A stretch of DNA of 64,000 bases, taken from assembly GCA_965243255.1 (NCBI GenBank), contig CBDEUH010000004.1, positions 1,860,001 through 1,924,000 on the forward strand, in the 5' to 3' direction. The DNA is from Bin87 sp965243255 (GTDB lineage: Bacteria > Chloroflexota > Dehalococcoidia > Lucifugimonadales > UBA3495). Shown in pieces: positions 37,259 to 46,260 of the stretch. The position numbers and the translations under genes are program-made. Position 1 is the first letter of the stretch. The number at the start of each line of letters is the position of its first letter. The notes beneath the pieces are model-generated. The model searched no databases and was not told where the DNA came from. It worked only from the letters and a program-made list of their open reading frames with translations.

Positions 37259-38506
37259 TCAGGCGGGACGCTGGTAGGCTTGCACGGGTCGGCGCACCAG
37301 GGGGGTGAGCAGGACCACGGGGAGCATCAGCAGGAGGCCGATGCCGGCGTTGACGCCGATGGCCAGGGAGATGGTGAAAGCCTGGGCGATTGCGCCAATC
37401 TCGACGCTGCCGATGAGGTGTCCCAGGCCGTTGACCAGGCCCTGGGAACCCATGATGCGGCCGCGCATCTCGGCCGGCGAGGACAGGAGCAGGATGGTGC
37501 TCTGCATGGTGCTGAACCCGGCCTGGCCCACGCCGGCGCTGAAGAGGAGCAGGAAGGAAACGGCGAACCAGGGCGACCAGGCCACGGCGACCACCCCCAC
37601 GCCCACGATGGCCGCTCCGAAGGCGTAGTAGCGTCCGTGGTAGGAGTAACGCTGGCGGGCGCCGATAATCAGCGCGCCCACCAATGCGCCGATGCCGTCA
37701 GCGGAGCCCAGCAGGCCGCCCAGGGCCGGGCCGACCTTGAGAACGTCGGTGGCGATTACGGGGATGAAGTACTGCAGGGGCAGCACCATGCCGTTCATCA
37801 CCAGGGATATGGTCAGCACGCCCAGGCAGAACTTGTTGGCGAAGGAATGGGAGATGCCGCTGCGGATGCCGTCCCAGAACCGGGTGTCGCGGACCACCTG
37901 GGAGGCGTTGGCGGGCAGGCGCAGTTTGAGCATCAGCAGGGCGGCGGCCAGGTCGAGAACCACCAGCACGATGAAGGCGCCGGTGAAGCCGAAGAACTGA
38001 ACCATCACGCCGCCGGCCAGGGGCCCCAGGATTTTGCCGCCGTTGTTGGTGATGGTCTCCAGGGACATGGCGTGGGCGATGCGCTCCTGTCCGGCCAGGT
38101 CGAAGAGGGCGGCCCGGCGGGTGGGGTCGTCGAGGACTTTGGCGGTGCCCTGGAACAGGACGGCAAGGAAGATGTGCCAGGGCTGCACCAGGTCCATGAT
38201 CAGCAGGGCGAGGATGCAGGCGGCGATAACCAGGTAGCAGGCGTGGATGCCGGCCAGAATGCGCCAGCGGTCGAGCCGGTCGGCCAGCATACCGGCGACC
38301 AGGGAAAGCGGCGGCCGGGGGCCGTTGAGGAAGGTTGAAATCAACCCGACCTGGAAGGCCGAGTCGGTGAGATGGTAGATGAGATAGCCCAGCACAATGA
38401 GTTCCATGCGCCGGGAAATCTCGTGAACCCACCGGGCCGCCCACAGGTATTGGAAGTTACGGTTTTGGAGGACTTCCAGCGCCGGGACGTTGCGTATCTG
38501 GAGCAA
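37259..38506 (-). CDS. MFS transporter (enterobactin exporter-like)
   Basis: A 415-residue, ~12-TM protein. Its N-terminus (LQNRNFQYLWAARWVHEISRRMELIVLGYLIYHLTDSAFQVGL) and the motif GMLADRLDRWRIL match the MFS_3/EntS-like group. The start is TTG (38506) with GGGAG ~9 nt upstream. It probably exports a small molecule; a link to arsenic is only positional. Confidence 0.82.
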   Translation of the reverse strand: MLQIRNVPALEVLQNRNFQYLWAARWVHEISRRMELIVLGYLIYHLTDSAFQVGLISTFLNGPRPPLSLVAGMLADRLDRWRILAGIHACYLVIAACILALLIMDLVQPWHIFLAVLFQGTAKVLDDPTRRAALFDLAGQERIAHAMSLETITNNGGKILGPLAGGVMVQFFGFTGAFIVLVVLDLAAALLMLKLRLPANASQVVRDTRFWDGIRSGISHSFANKFCLGVLTISLVMNGMVLPLQYFIPVIATDVLKVGPALGGLLGSADGIGALVGALIIGARQRYSYHGRYYAFGAAIVGVGVVAVAWSPWFAVSFLLLFSAGVGQAGFSTMQSTILLLSSPAEMRGRIMGSQGLVNGLGHLIGSVEIGAIAQAFTISLAIGVNAGIGLLLMLPVVLLTPLVRRPVQAYQRPA

Positions 38507-38525
38507 TGGGGATGTCTCCCTGCAG

Positions 38526-38534
38526 TGCTATAAT
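38526..38534 (+). promoter_or_regulatory. Extended -10 promoter
   Basis: TGCTATAAT (TGC at 38526, TATAAT at 38529-38534) with no good -35; an extended -10 element ~45 nt upstream of the LLM ATG. Confidence 0.5.
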
Positions 38535-38579
38535 CACGCCGAACGATAAGGACTACCTTGGCGGACTGACGGAAAGATA

Positions 38580-39635
38580 ATGCGATTCGGCCATTTTTTC
38601 TACCCCATGAAGTTCGACGACTCCCGGGATGCCCAGGCGATTCAGGAGTGTTTGGACGAAGCGGTACTAGTGGAGAGCCTGGGTTTTGACGCCATCTGGC
38701 TGGCCGAGCACTACTTTACCGGGGAGTGCGTGTACGGCGACCCGCTGGTGTTCGCCAGCGCGGTGGCGATGAAAACCAGCCGGGTGCTGCTGGGGTTCGG
38801 CATCATCGAGCTGCCCCTGCACAACCCGGTGCGGGTGGCGATGCAGACGGCGCTGCTGGACAATTTGACGCAGGGTCGGCTGATCGTGGGCACGGCCAAG
38901 GGTTCCAACTACAACGCCTTTGAGTACGTGGGTTTCGGCACGGACCCGGCGCTGGGGGCGGCGCAGATGGAAGAGGCCGAGGAGCTGATGGTAAAGGCCT
39001 GGACTGCCGACAACGTGGAATTTTGCGGCGAACACTACCGGGTATCCTTTCCGTCGGTGCGTCCGCGCCCGTACCAGAAACCGCACCCGCCGCTGGCGCG
39101 GGCCTGCATCAACCGGGAGTCGATCATCGAGATGGCGCGCATCGGGCGGCCGATTCTGCTGCGGGGGAGGTCGGTGAACAGCACGGCGGCGGACATCGCG
39201 CTGTACCGGGACACCATGGCGGAATCGGGGTTCAGCGACGAGGCCATCGAGCGCAACCTGGACCAAATCTGGGTGTGGCGGGAGATGCACCTGGCCGAGA
39301 CCGACGACCAGGCGATGGACGAGTTTCTGCCGGCGAACCTGCGGGCGTACTCGATAATGCAGGAGTACCGGGAACGGTGGAACCCGAAGGAGTTTCCGAT
39401 GTCGTACCAGCCGCCGCCGGTGCAGCGGGAAGGGTACGGGGAACGGCCCGACGCGGACGCGGCGGAGAACCTGGTGGGAAGCCCGCGCCGAGTGGCCGAG
39501 CAACTGGAGCAGATGCGGGCGGGCGGCATTCGCAACCTGATGCTGACCAACCGGGGGTTGATGTCGGCGGAGGCTACGCAGCGTTCGCTGAGGCTGCTGG
39601 CGGAGCGGGTGATGCCGAAGTTTCGAGACGCTTGA
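38580..39635 (+). CDS. LLM class flavin-dependent oxidoreductase (1)
   Basis: A 351-residue TIM-barrel flavoprotein of the luciferase-like family (F420/FMN-dependent). It starts MRFGHFFYPMKFDDSRD and contains GFDAIWLAEHYFTGE, TARLIVGTAKGSNYNAFEYVGFG-like text and a C-terminal NLVGSPRRVAEQLEQM.. segment. Members are monooxygenases or dehydrogenases; substrate unknown. It precedes the enolase-superfamily gene by 92 bp. Confidence 0.88.
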   Translation: MRFGHFFYPMKFDDSRDAQAIQECLDEAVLVESLGFDAIWLAEHYFTGECVYGDPLVFASAVAMKTSRVLLGFGIIELPLHNPVRVAMQTALLDNLTQGRLIVGTAKGSNYNAFEYVGFGTDPALGAAQMEEAEELMVKAWTADNVEFCGEHYRVSFPSVRPRPYQKPHPPLARACINRESIIEMARIGRPILLRGRSVNSTAADIALYRDTMAESGFSDEAIERNLDQIWVWREMHLAETDDQAMDEFLPANLRAYSIMQEYRERWNPKEFPMSYQPPPVQREGYGERPDADAAENLVGSPRRVAEQLEQMRAGGIRNLMLTNRGLMSAEATQRSLRLLAERVMPKFRDA

Positions 39636-39726
39636 ACGGGTTAACCCCCCGTGCTAATCTGCCGACGATCATCCGCCTTAGGACGACTATTTTGGGACGA
39701 CGATCCGATTTGGAGCGAAGCTTGCC

Positions 39727-40812
39727 ATGAGAATTACCGGAGCAACGACCCGGGTGCTGCAAACGCCGGCCGACAATCCGCTGGTGGTCGGTATCGAGCA
39801 GCCCGGAACCAGGGAGTTCGTTACCCTGGAACTGCACACCGACGAGGGCATTGACGGCGTGGGGCTGACCTTTTTCGGCGGCCCGCTGGTGCACGCGCTG
39901 CGTCGGGCGGTGGACGACCTGGCGGGGCTGGCCGCCGGAGAAGACCCGATGAATCCCGAAGCGGTGTGGGGCAAGCTGATGGACGCCTGCGCTTCGGCCG
40001 GGCCGGAGGGGATCCTGTCGCTGGCGCTGGCCGCCGTGGACATGGCGGTGTGGGACATCAAGGGCAAGGCGCTGGACCAGACGGTTTGCAGCCTGTTGGG
40101 GGGCTACCGGGATCGGGCGCCGACCTACGCCAGCGGGGCGCTGATGCGGCCCATGGGCGTGGAATACCTGGCCGAGGCCGGGCCGCGCCTGGTGGAGCAG
40201 GGCTTTCGGCAGATGAAGACGCAGATGGGGGCGGAACCCACGGCGGCCCGGGAAGTGGCGCGGATCCGGACGCTGCGGGAGGGAATCGGGCCGGACATTG
40301 ACCTGATGTGCGACATCAACCAGCTGTGGAACGTGAACCAGGCCATCCAGATTGGCAGCATGGTGGAGGAATACCACCTGTTCTGGCTGGAGGACGTGGT
40401 GGCCCGGGACGACTACCAGGGGCTGGCGCGGGTGGCCGATGCACTGGTTACGCCCATCGCCGCCGGGGAGTACGTGTACGGCATCCGGTCGTTCCGGCAC
40501 CTGGTGGAGCAGCGCAGCATCGACATCGTGATGATTGACCTGCTGCGGGCCGGCGGCATTACGCCCTTCCGCAAGATCGCCGGCATGGCCGAGGCGTTCA
40601 ACCTGCCGGTGGTGTCGCACCTGATACCGGAGGTGCAGACGCATACCATCGCCGCCATCCCCAACGGGCTGACGGTGGAGTACATGCCCTGGACGCTGCG
40701 GCTGTTTGACGAAACGCCGGACATCGTGGACGGCGACATCGTGGTGCCGGACCGTCCGGGACTGGGCTTGTCATTCAGCCAGGACGCGATCGCCCAATAC
40801 CAAGTGGCGTAA
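39727..40812 (+). CDS. Mandelate racemase/muconate lactonizing enzyme family protein
   Basis: A 361-residue enolase-superfamily enzyme. N-terminal capping domain, then metal ligands Asp (LMCDINQLWN), Glu (WLEDVV) and Glu (AAGEYVYG). The Asp-His dyad is visible (MIDLLRAGG and SHLIPE). The K-x-K motif at the barrel strand 2 reads MKTQMG, that is K-x-Q, so one of the two acid/base Lys is missing. It probably dehydrates an acid sugar or related compound (inference). Confidence 0.85.
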   Translation: MRITGATTRVLQTPADNPLVVGIEQPGTREFVTLELHTDEGIDGVGLTFFGGPLVHALRRAVDDLAGLAAGEDPMNPEAVWGKLMDACASAGPEGILSLALAAVDMAVWDIKGKALDQTVCSLLGGYRDRAPTYASGALMRPMGVEYLAEAGPRLVEQGFRQMKTQMGAEPTAAREVARIRTLREGIGPDIDLMCDINQLWNVNQAIQIGSMVEEYHLFWLEDVVARDDYQGLARVADALVTPIAAGEYVYGIRSFRHLVEQRSIDIVMIDLLRAGGITPFRKIAGMAEAFNLPVVSHLIPEVQTHTIAAIPNGLTVEYMPWTLRLFDETPDIVDGDIVVPDRPGLGLSFSQDAIAQYQVA

Positions 40813-40832
40813 TTTACGGGAGGAAAAGACCA

Positions 40833-41147
40833 ATGGCTACGTACCAACTGCGAATCTATACCATCAACCGGGGAATGATGGACTCCTGGTTGGGTTTGTT
40901 CAACGAGCACGTCCGGCCCCTGCACGACCGCCTGGGGATTCCGGTGGTGTCGAGCTACGTGAACGCGGACCGCACCGAGTTCATCTGGGTGCGCCGTTTC
41001 GACAGCGCGGAGGACATCGCCGAGAAAGAAGCGGCGTACTTCGCGTCGCCGGAGCGGACGGCATTGGCGGACCGGCCGACGAGCCACATCGCCAAGATGG
41101 AGGTGCGGGTGATGGACGGCGTGGAGGAGACGGCCGGGGTGGCGTGA
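40833..41147 (+). CDS. NIPSNAP family protein
   Basis: A 104-residue ferredoxin-like fold protein (dimeric alpha-beta barrel). MATYQLRIYTINRGMMDSWLGLFNEHVRPLH.. followed by FIWVRRFDSAEDIAEKE is the family pattern. NIPSNAP proteins often lie beside monooxygenases and may act on small aromatics or peroxides; here it follows the enolase-superfamily gene by 20 bp and is likely its operon partner. Confidence 0.83.
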   Translation: MATYQLRIYTINRGMMDSWLGLFNEHVRPLHDRLGIPVVSSYVNADRTEFIWVRRFDSAEDIAEKEAAYFASPERTALADRPTSHIAKMEVRVMDGVEETAGVA

Positions 41148-41150
41148 CCC

Positions 41151-41612
41151 CTACAGTTGCTTGACCATTTCGCGGTGGGGGATGTTCTCTTCGAGGAACA
41201 TATCGCCGACCTCTGCGTAGCCGTGGGCGGCGTAGAAGGATTTGACGTATTCCTGGGCGTGGAGGGTGATCTGCCGGAAACCCAAGGCACGGGCCTGGTC
41301 TTCGAGGAAGGCGAGCACCTGTCCGCCGACGCCGGCGCGTCGCCAGGGGCGTTCCACGGCCATGCGGCCGACGTGGGGGCCCTTGCCGTCCACGTCGGGG
41401 AGCAGCCGGCCGGTGGCGATGACGACGCCCTGATGTAGCGCCACGGCGTGAAGGGTGTCCGGGGCGGAGTCGGCTTCGTCCACCTCGACGGCGGCGGGGA
41501 TGCCCTGTTCGCCGACGAAGACGCGCATCCGCACGGCGACGGCGCCCTCCAGCTCGGCCGGGGTTTCGACGAGCTTGACGGTGATGTCGGGGTTGGGGCT
41601 ATTGGTCGCCAT
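41151..41612 (-). CDS. GNAT family N-acetyltransferase
   Basis: A 153-residue GNAT protein. ATG at 41612 has AGGAG 6 nt upstream. The RMAVERPWRRAGVGGQVLAFLEDQARALG stretch has the acetyl-CoA pyrophosphate loop (R-x-x-G-V-G). VRMRVFVGEQGIP marks the ElaA/AraA-type subfamily. The acceptor is unknown. It overlaps the upstream flavin-dependent gene by 14 bp and converges with the NIPSNAP gene. Confidence 0.85.
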   Translation of the reverse strand: MATNSPNPDITVKLVETPAELEGAVAVRMRVFVGEQGIPAAVEVDEADSAPDTLHAVALHQGVVIATGRLLPDVDGKGPHVGRMAVERPWRRAGVGGQVLAFLEDQARALGFRQITLHAQEYVKSFYAAHGYAEVGDMFLEENIPHREMVKQL

Positions 41613-42108
41613 CGTAGGCTCCTGCGGCGGCGGCGTGCCATTGGTCGTTGGCGGCGCTCCAGTTGGCCTCCCACTGGCGGCGCATTTCGGCCTCGGTGGC
41701 GCCGCCCCAATAGCCGGGGGACACCAGGGGGAGGGCCTGTTCGACCTTGACCAGGGCGACGGCGCGGACGCGCTGGGCGAGGCCATGGAGGGAGGCCGGG
41801 CCGTTACGCATCCGGTGGAGGGCTGCGGCGTGGACGTCGCCATCCCGGTGGAGCGTAGCCGTGCCCTTGAAACGGAAGCCGCGGCGGGCGAAGACGTTCA
41901 CGGTGTTGATTTCGATGGCCGGATTGCTGGCCAGGTTGCGCATGGTGCCCGGCGACGCCAGATCGGTGAACAGGATGTGATCATCGTCCCAGACCATGAC
42001 GGTGCCCTTGGGCGAGAGGTTGGGGGTGCCGTCGGGGGAAACGGTGGCGACGAAGATCAGTCGCTCTTCCGTCAAAGCGTGCTTCATGGCGTCGGTGAGA
42101 ATACCCAT
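41599..42108 (-). CDS. Pyridoxamine 5'-phosphate oxidase family protein
   Basis: A 169-residue split-barrel flavoprotein (start MGILTDAMKHALTEERLIFVATVSPDGTPNLSPKG). The text DDDHILFTDLASPGTMRNLASNPAIEINTV fits the flavin/F420-binding family. The specific substrate is not known; the classical PNPOx tail is absent, so it is probably not PdxH. Start at 42108 is chosen for family fit. Confidence 0.82.
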   Translation of the reverse strand: MGILTDAMKHALTEERLIFVATVSPDGTPNLSPKGTVMVWDDDHILFTDLASPGTMRNLASNPAIEINTVNVFARRGFRFKGTATLHRDGDVHAAALHRMRNGPASLHGLAQRVRAVALVKVEQALPLVSPGYWGGATEAEMRRQWEANWSAANDQWHAAAAGAYDGDQ

Positions 42109-42167
42109 GTTGTGCCGGCTCCTATAGCTGGGGTTGGCGATTGGGGAGGGTGATGAATCGCCCTGAT

Positions 42168-42197
42168 TTGACATTGTACCTGCCATCTAGTTAGCAT
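42168..42197 (+). promoter_or_regulatory. Possible promoter of the hydrolase gene
   Basis: TTGACA (42168-42173) and TAGCAT (42192-42197) are 18 bp apart; -10 weak. The leader to ATG 42300 is ~95 nt. An upstream hairpin GGCGATT/AATCGCC lies at 42136-42162. Confidence 0.4.
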
Positions 42198-42299
42198 TGC
42201 AGCAATCGGACAAACTCCCCGGAGGATAGTATCAGGGGGGTTAGTTCCGGGAGGATTGTTCAGCGTTCCTTGTTTCGCCAGCAACAGGAGGCCAGCATT

Positions 42300-43100
42300 A
42301 TGTTCGTGAGGCGCGACCTTACCGACACCGTTCCCACCCGCGAAGGCAATATGCATTTTGTGAAGCAGGGCGCCGGCTATCCGCTGGTGATGCTGCACCC
42401 GCTGGGCACGTCCACGTGGGCCTGGAGCACCGTCATCGACGCTTTCAGCCAGCACTATACCTGCTACGCATTCGACATGCTCGGCCACGGCAAGTCGGAC
42501 AAGCCGACGCGGCATTTCAACATCCCCGACTACGCGCAGGCGCTGGACGACGCCTGCCAGATTTTGAACATCCACCGGGGGCACTACGTGGGCAATTCGG
42601 TGGGCGCGGTGCTGGCCACGGAGATGGCGGCGTCGTACCCCGACCGGCTGGACAAGCTGGTGCTGGTGGGGTCGCCGGTGTGGGATGCCCGCACGGCGCC
42701 GGAGCGAATCGCCGAGGCTTCGGCCGGCTACGACGCCGAGGGGATGCCGGTTCCCCGCACCATGGCGCAGGCCAAGGAGTCGACCACCTTTGCCGAACCC
42801 AGGCAAGAGTGGGTGGACGCGCAGAACGACACCCGCGCCCAGGCCGGGCCGTGGGTGAAGAAGCTTCACGAATCGCTGGCGTGGTATGACATCATGAACC
42901 GGCTGCCCCAGGTGAACGCCCGGGAGACGCTGGTGCTGTACGGCGAGGTTGACCGGCTGCGGGACGGTGAAGAGCTGCTGCACAACAACATCGTGCGGGC
43001 CCGCAAGCACATCATGCCGGGGGTGGGGCACATACCGCAGATTGAAGACCCGGAGGGCTTTGTGGATGCCGTGCTGGCCTTTCTGAAACCCGGTTCCTGA
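42300..43100 (+). CDS. Alpha/beta hydrolase
   Basis: A 266-residue hydrolase. AGGAGG lies 8 nt before ATG 42300. The nucleophile Ser is in GNSVGA, the acid is the Asp in YGEVDRLRDG and the His is in GVGHIPQ. Core pattern LVMLHPLGTSTWAW..YAFDMLGHGKSDKP is typical of meta-cleavage/haloperoxidase-like hydrolases; substrate unknown. It precedes the tubulin-like pair. Confidence 0.87.
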   Translation: MFVRRDLTDTVPTREGNMHFVKQGAGYPLVMLHPLGTSTWAWSTVIDAFSQHYTCYAFDMLGHGKSDKPTRHFNIPDYAQALDDACQILNIHRGHYVGNSVGAVLATEMAASYPDRLDKLVLVGSPVWDARTAPERIAEASAGYDAEGMPVPRTMAQAKESTTFAEPRQEWVDAQNDTRAQAGPWVKKLHESLAWYDIMNRLPQVNARETLVLYGEVDRLRDGEELLHNNIVRARKHIMPGVGHIPQIEDPEGFVDAVLAFLKPGS

Positions 43101-43156
43101 GCCGGCGGCGCCGTCGCGTCACTCCCAATTCCTGAACTGCGAACGGTGAACCAATC

Positions 43157-44524
43157 ATGCCGAGCACATTCGTAAGAGCGCGCAGCCGAAGCAACCGGCT
43201 GCTCCGCACCACCAAGCGCAAGACGAACGGAACTGCGGCGTCGCTGGTGGTACTGGGCACCGGGACGGCCGGCGCGCGGCGGGCATTGTGGTTTCTGCAA
43301 CGGATGTCTGAACTTTCCCAGCTGGGGAGGGTGCAGAGCGTGGTCTTTTACGACTGCAACGAGCTGACGGTTTCCTACGTGCAAAGGTTTCTGCGCCGGT
43401 TTTTGGGCAAGTCAAGGCATGGCAGCGGGATGCAGGTCTTGTTTCCGAGCTATGTACCGATGCCCAACGGTTTTATGCGCAACCCCAGGCGGTTTGAGGA
43501 ATACGAGGGCCCGCTGGAGCGGGACATGGACAACATCGTGGGGCAGATCGGCGCGCAGTCCGAGAGCGCGGGGCGCTCGCCGGAGGTGTTCATTGAGTTC
43601 CTGGGGTTCTCGGGACACTCGGTGCCCAGCGGGCGGCTGCATCGCAAGCTGCGAGTAGCCTTTCCGGCCAGCGTGCTGCTACCGGTGCTGACGCTGCCGG
43701 AGGACCACTCCTCCCGGGAATGGACCAGGCGTTACATCTGGGAACAGTATGAAAGCCTGCTGGAAGGCTCCAACTGCCTGGTAACCGGGCTGTCGCTGGG
43801 GTCCTCGGGGGACGACGACATCAGGCTGGCGACCGGGCTGGCCGGGTTTGAGGCCGCGGAGATTGAGGACGAAGGGGGGACGACCAGCCAGCTGGCCGCC
43901 GCCTACGAGCGCCTGGTTCCATCGTCCGGGGGTTGGCTGGGCATGGCAACGGTGCGGCGGAAGATGCCGGTAACGCGGCAGTTTGAGTGGATGCGCTTTC
44001 CGCCCTGGTGGGAGGAATACGCCACGGTGAGTTCGGAAGAAGAGACGTCATCATCCATCGCCGAGGCCATCTGGTCCACGCTGGAGCCGTCGTCGCAGAT
44101 GACGCCGGGGTTGCGAGAACCGTTCAACGCGCCGCAGGAGGTGGTGGTGTCGTTGCCGGTGCATCCGGACTCGCTGGAGCCGATGGCGGCGGACACTGCG
44201 GAAGCGCTGGAACGGGGCAACTTCTTTGGGCAGCTGCCCAACATAGACATTGCATTCAACACTGCTCGGTTCAGTGAAGGTTTGACGAGAGACCCGTATA
44301 TGCACGTATCGCGACTGTATCCCATCCTGGGGGAACTGCCGCCGGTGATGGATATTCTGCATCCGGAGCGGGACCCGGAGCAACAGGCGCAGGGGCTGCC
44401 GCATGAAACGGGCTTTGGATCGTATTACCACATGGACGCCTTTGCGGCGTTGAGGCCACTGGCAGCGCCGGCGGCGGCAGACCCTCCCGATGAGGACTGG
44501 GAGCAGAATGTACGATATATTTAG
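43157..44524 (+). CDS. Divergent tubulin/FtsZ-superfamily-like protein A
   Basis: A 455-residue protein homologous to its 44743 neighbour. A basic N-terminus (1-25) precedes a Gly-rich loop LGTGTAGA (33-40), like the T1 region. YDCNE (65-69) fits the end of strand 2, GFSGH (150-154) could be a degenerate T4 loop, and LLPVLTLPED (174-183) matches the next strand. A strand plus helix (CLVTGLSLG..DIRLATGLAGFEA, 207-232) fits T6/H7. The C-terminal half carries EVVVSLPVHPDSLEPM and NIDIAFNTARF, like the FtsZ C-domain. The expected Asp-Asn at T6 reads GL, so nucleotide binding may be lost. Fold assignment is inference; identity unknown. Confidence 0.5.
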   Translation: MPSTFVRARSRSNRLLRTTKRKTNGTAASLVVLGTGTAGARRALWFLQRMSELSQLGRVQSVVFYDCNELTVSYVQRFLRRFLGKSRHGSGMQVLFPSYVPMPNGFMRNPRRFEEYEGPLERDMDNIVGQIGAQSESAGRSPEVFIEFLGFSGHSVPSGRLHRKLRVAFPASVLLPVLTLPEDHSSREWTRRYIWEQYESLLEGSNCLVTGLSLGSSGDDDIRLATGLAGFEAAEIEDEGGTTSQLAAAYERLVPSSGGWLGMATVRRKMPVTRQFEWMRFPPWWEEYATVSSEEETSSSIAEAIWSTLEPSSQMTPGLREPFNAPQEVVVSLPVHPDSLEPMAADTAEALERGNFFGQLPNIDIAFNTARFSEGLTRDPYMHVSRLYPILGELPPVMDILHPERDPEQQAQGLPHETGFGSYYHMDAFAALRPLAAPAAADPPDEDWEQNVRYI

Positions 44525-44549
44525 CAAAAAATGGAAATTTTACTAAATA
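44518..44549. repeat. AT-rich inverted repeat after protein A
   Basis: TATTTAG (44518-44524) and CTAAATA (44543-44549) flank AAAAAATGGAAATTTTA. It is in the AT-rich 44525-44600 stretch and could be a weak terminator or binding site. Confidence 0.35.
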
Positions 44550-44567
44550 ATTGTACTCGTAAGCAAT

Positions 44568-44597
44568 TTGACGTGTTCTAACGGTATCCACTATAAT
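44568..44597 (+). promoter_or_regulatory. Promoter of tubulin-like protein B
   Basis: TTGACG (44568-44573) and TATAAT (44592-44597) with an 18-bp spacer. Transcription would start near 44604, leaving a ~139-nt leader before ATG 44743 (AAAGGGGG lies ~8-9 nt upstream of it). It lets B be expressed apart from A. Confidence 0.75.
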
Positions 44598-44742
44598 GGC
44601 GGCGTGTCGTAGCGGGGGTCTTAGGCCCGTCGCTCTTTGTTAGATTGAAACTTGGCCCCGTTTGACTTGGTGTAGTCGAACTGACCAAACGCACAACTGC
44701 GCCATAATCGGGATAGTCTAAACAGAAAGGGGGTACAGTAAC

Positions 44743-46233
44743 ATGCCGCCTAAATTGCAAAATCGAACTTTCCACATTCGTCGCAACAATCCCCATCGTC
44801 TGGGGAGCCAACAGGACCAGTTGCGCGAGGGCGTGCCCCCTCCCATCGTATCGGTAGCCGTAGGCACCGCCGGATACAAGCGCAGTTGGAAGTGGGCCAT
44901 GCGCATGGGCGAGGCCGGAGTGCTGGACCGGGTGCAGAGTCTGCTGATGTATGACTGCAACCAGGGCAGCATTGACGCCATTGACGCAGAAACCACGGCC
45001 ATGCGGCGCAGCGGGCGCAACGCGAACCTTCCGGTCATATTGCCGGGATACCTGCCCAAGGTGGACGGCTTTCTGCGGGACCCCAACGCGTACAAGGACT
45101 TCTTCGGGTTGATTCACCGGGATATGGAGCGGATGGTTGACACCGTGGCCCGACGGGCCGAGGAGGTTGGATCGCCGCCACAGGTTATCCTGGAATGGCT
45201 GGGCTTTGGCGGCCACGCCAAGCTGGGCGGCGTCCTGCATCAGATGCTGCAGGACCGGTTCCCGGACGCGCTGTTCATGCCCATCATGCTGATGCCCAGG
45301 GAGCACGTTCTGGAAGAGAATATGCGCCGGGAAACCTGGGGCGCATACGAGGAGACCATGGGCCTGGCCCGTCCCGGCCCCAACGGAAAGAAGGGCGGCG
45401 CGCCTGCCCTGGTAACCGACAACCGCCTGTCCCGGGACTACGTACGGCTGGACAACAAGCTTGCCATCGGCCTGGCGTCGCTGGAGGCCGGAATGCGGGA
45501 CCGCATTGACAGCGGCTCGCTGGCCGAGACGGTGGCCAGCTTTGGCGGGTACTCCAACGGCTGGTTCGGGATGCGGGTGATGAACCGGCGTCTGGACGTG
45601 GTGGACGTGCCCCAGCGCAGCCGCTGGTTTGGCCCGCTGCGTGGCCGGGAGCTGGTGGTGGTCAACGACGACGCCAAGCAACTGACGTGGGCCACGAAGA
45701 AGGCGATGTGGGACATCCTGGACCCCAACCGGCGGGACATGAACCTGGCCAACCACGACTTCGTGCATGGCGAGTCGGTGATGCGCATGGTCATCACGCT
45801 GCCCATTGAGACGGCCGGGCTGACCGAGATCGAGTCGGACGTTCGGGACCAGCTGGACCGGGAAGAGTTTGAGCTGGCCTATCCCAACCTGACCTGGTCC
45901 TTCGCTTCGGCGAACTTCCAGGAGAACGCTGACGACCGGCACATGCACATATCCCTGTTCTACCCGCTGCAGACGGAAAACATCTACAGCATCACGGATA
46001 TCATGCACGACACCTACACGCCGGCGCACATGGCGGACGGGCTACAGCAAACGGGCTTTGGCACGGGCCACTTCATGGCGCCTGGCTCGCACGAGCTGGA
46101 CACCCAGTACGGCTACGTCTCCCGGGGCGCGCAAATCCGCAACGAGCGGCGGCAGCAGGAGCGGGCCGCCGAGACGCAGACCAGGCCATACGGCAACGGG
46201 CACGAGAATGGCGCGGGCGGTTTCCGTCCATAG
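44743..46233 (+). CDS. Divergent tubulin/FtsZ-superfamily-like protein B
   Basis: A 496-residue paralogue of protein A, homologous along the full length. The Gly-rich loop is VGTAGYKR (40-47), the strand-2 end is YDCNQG (70-75), the T4-like loop is GFGGH (154-158), and the next strand is LFMPIMLMPRE (177-187). A clear T6-like VTDNRL (224-229) precedes LDNKLAIGLASLEA (236-249), like FtsZ H7. The C-half has VMRMVITLPIETAGLTEI and LTWSFASANF. The tail (~440-496) is charged and Gly-rich, like an unstructured FtsZ tail. It is likely a filament-forming GTPase relative; function unknown. A terminator follows. Confidence 0.55.
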   Translation: MPPKLQNRTFHIRRNNPHRLGSQQDQLREGVPPPIVSVAVGTAGYKRSWKWAMRMGEAGVLDRVQSLLMYDCNQGSIDAIDAETTAMRRSGRNANLPVILPGYLPKVDGFLRDPNAYKDFFGLIHRDMERMVDTVARRAEEVGSPPQVILEWLGFGGHAKLGGVLHQMLQDRFPDALFMPIMLMPREHVLEENMRRETWGAYEETMGLARPGPNGKKGGAPALVTDNRLSRDYVRLDNKLAIGLASLEAGMRDRIDSGSLAETVASFGGYSNGWFGMRVMNRRLDVVDVPQRSRWFGPLRGRELVVVNDDAKQLTWATKKAMWDILDPNRRDMNLANHDFVHGESVMRMVITLPIETAGLTEIESDVRDQLDREEFELAYPNLTWSFASANFQENADDRHMHISLFYPLQTENIYSITDIMHDTYTPAHMADGLQQTGFGTGHFMAPGSHELDTQYGYVSRGAQIRNERRQQERAAETQTRPYGNGHENGAGGFRP

Positions 46234-46260
46234 CCATCGGCCAGGCCAGGCAAAATTGAT

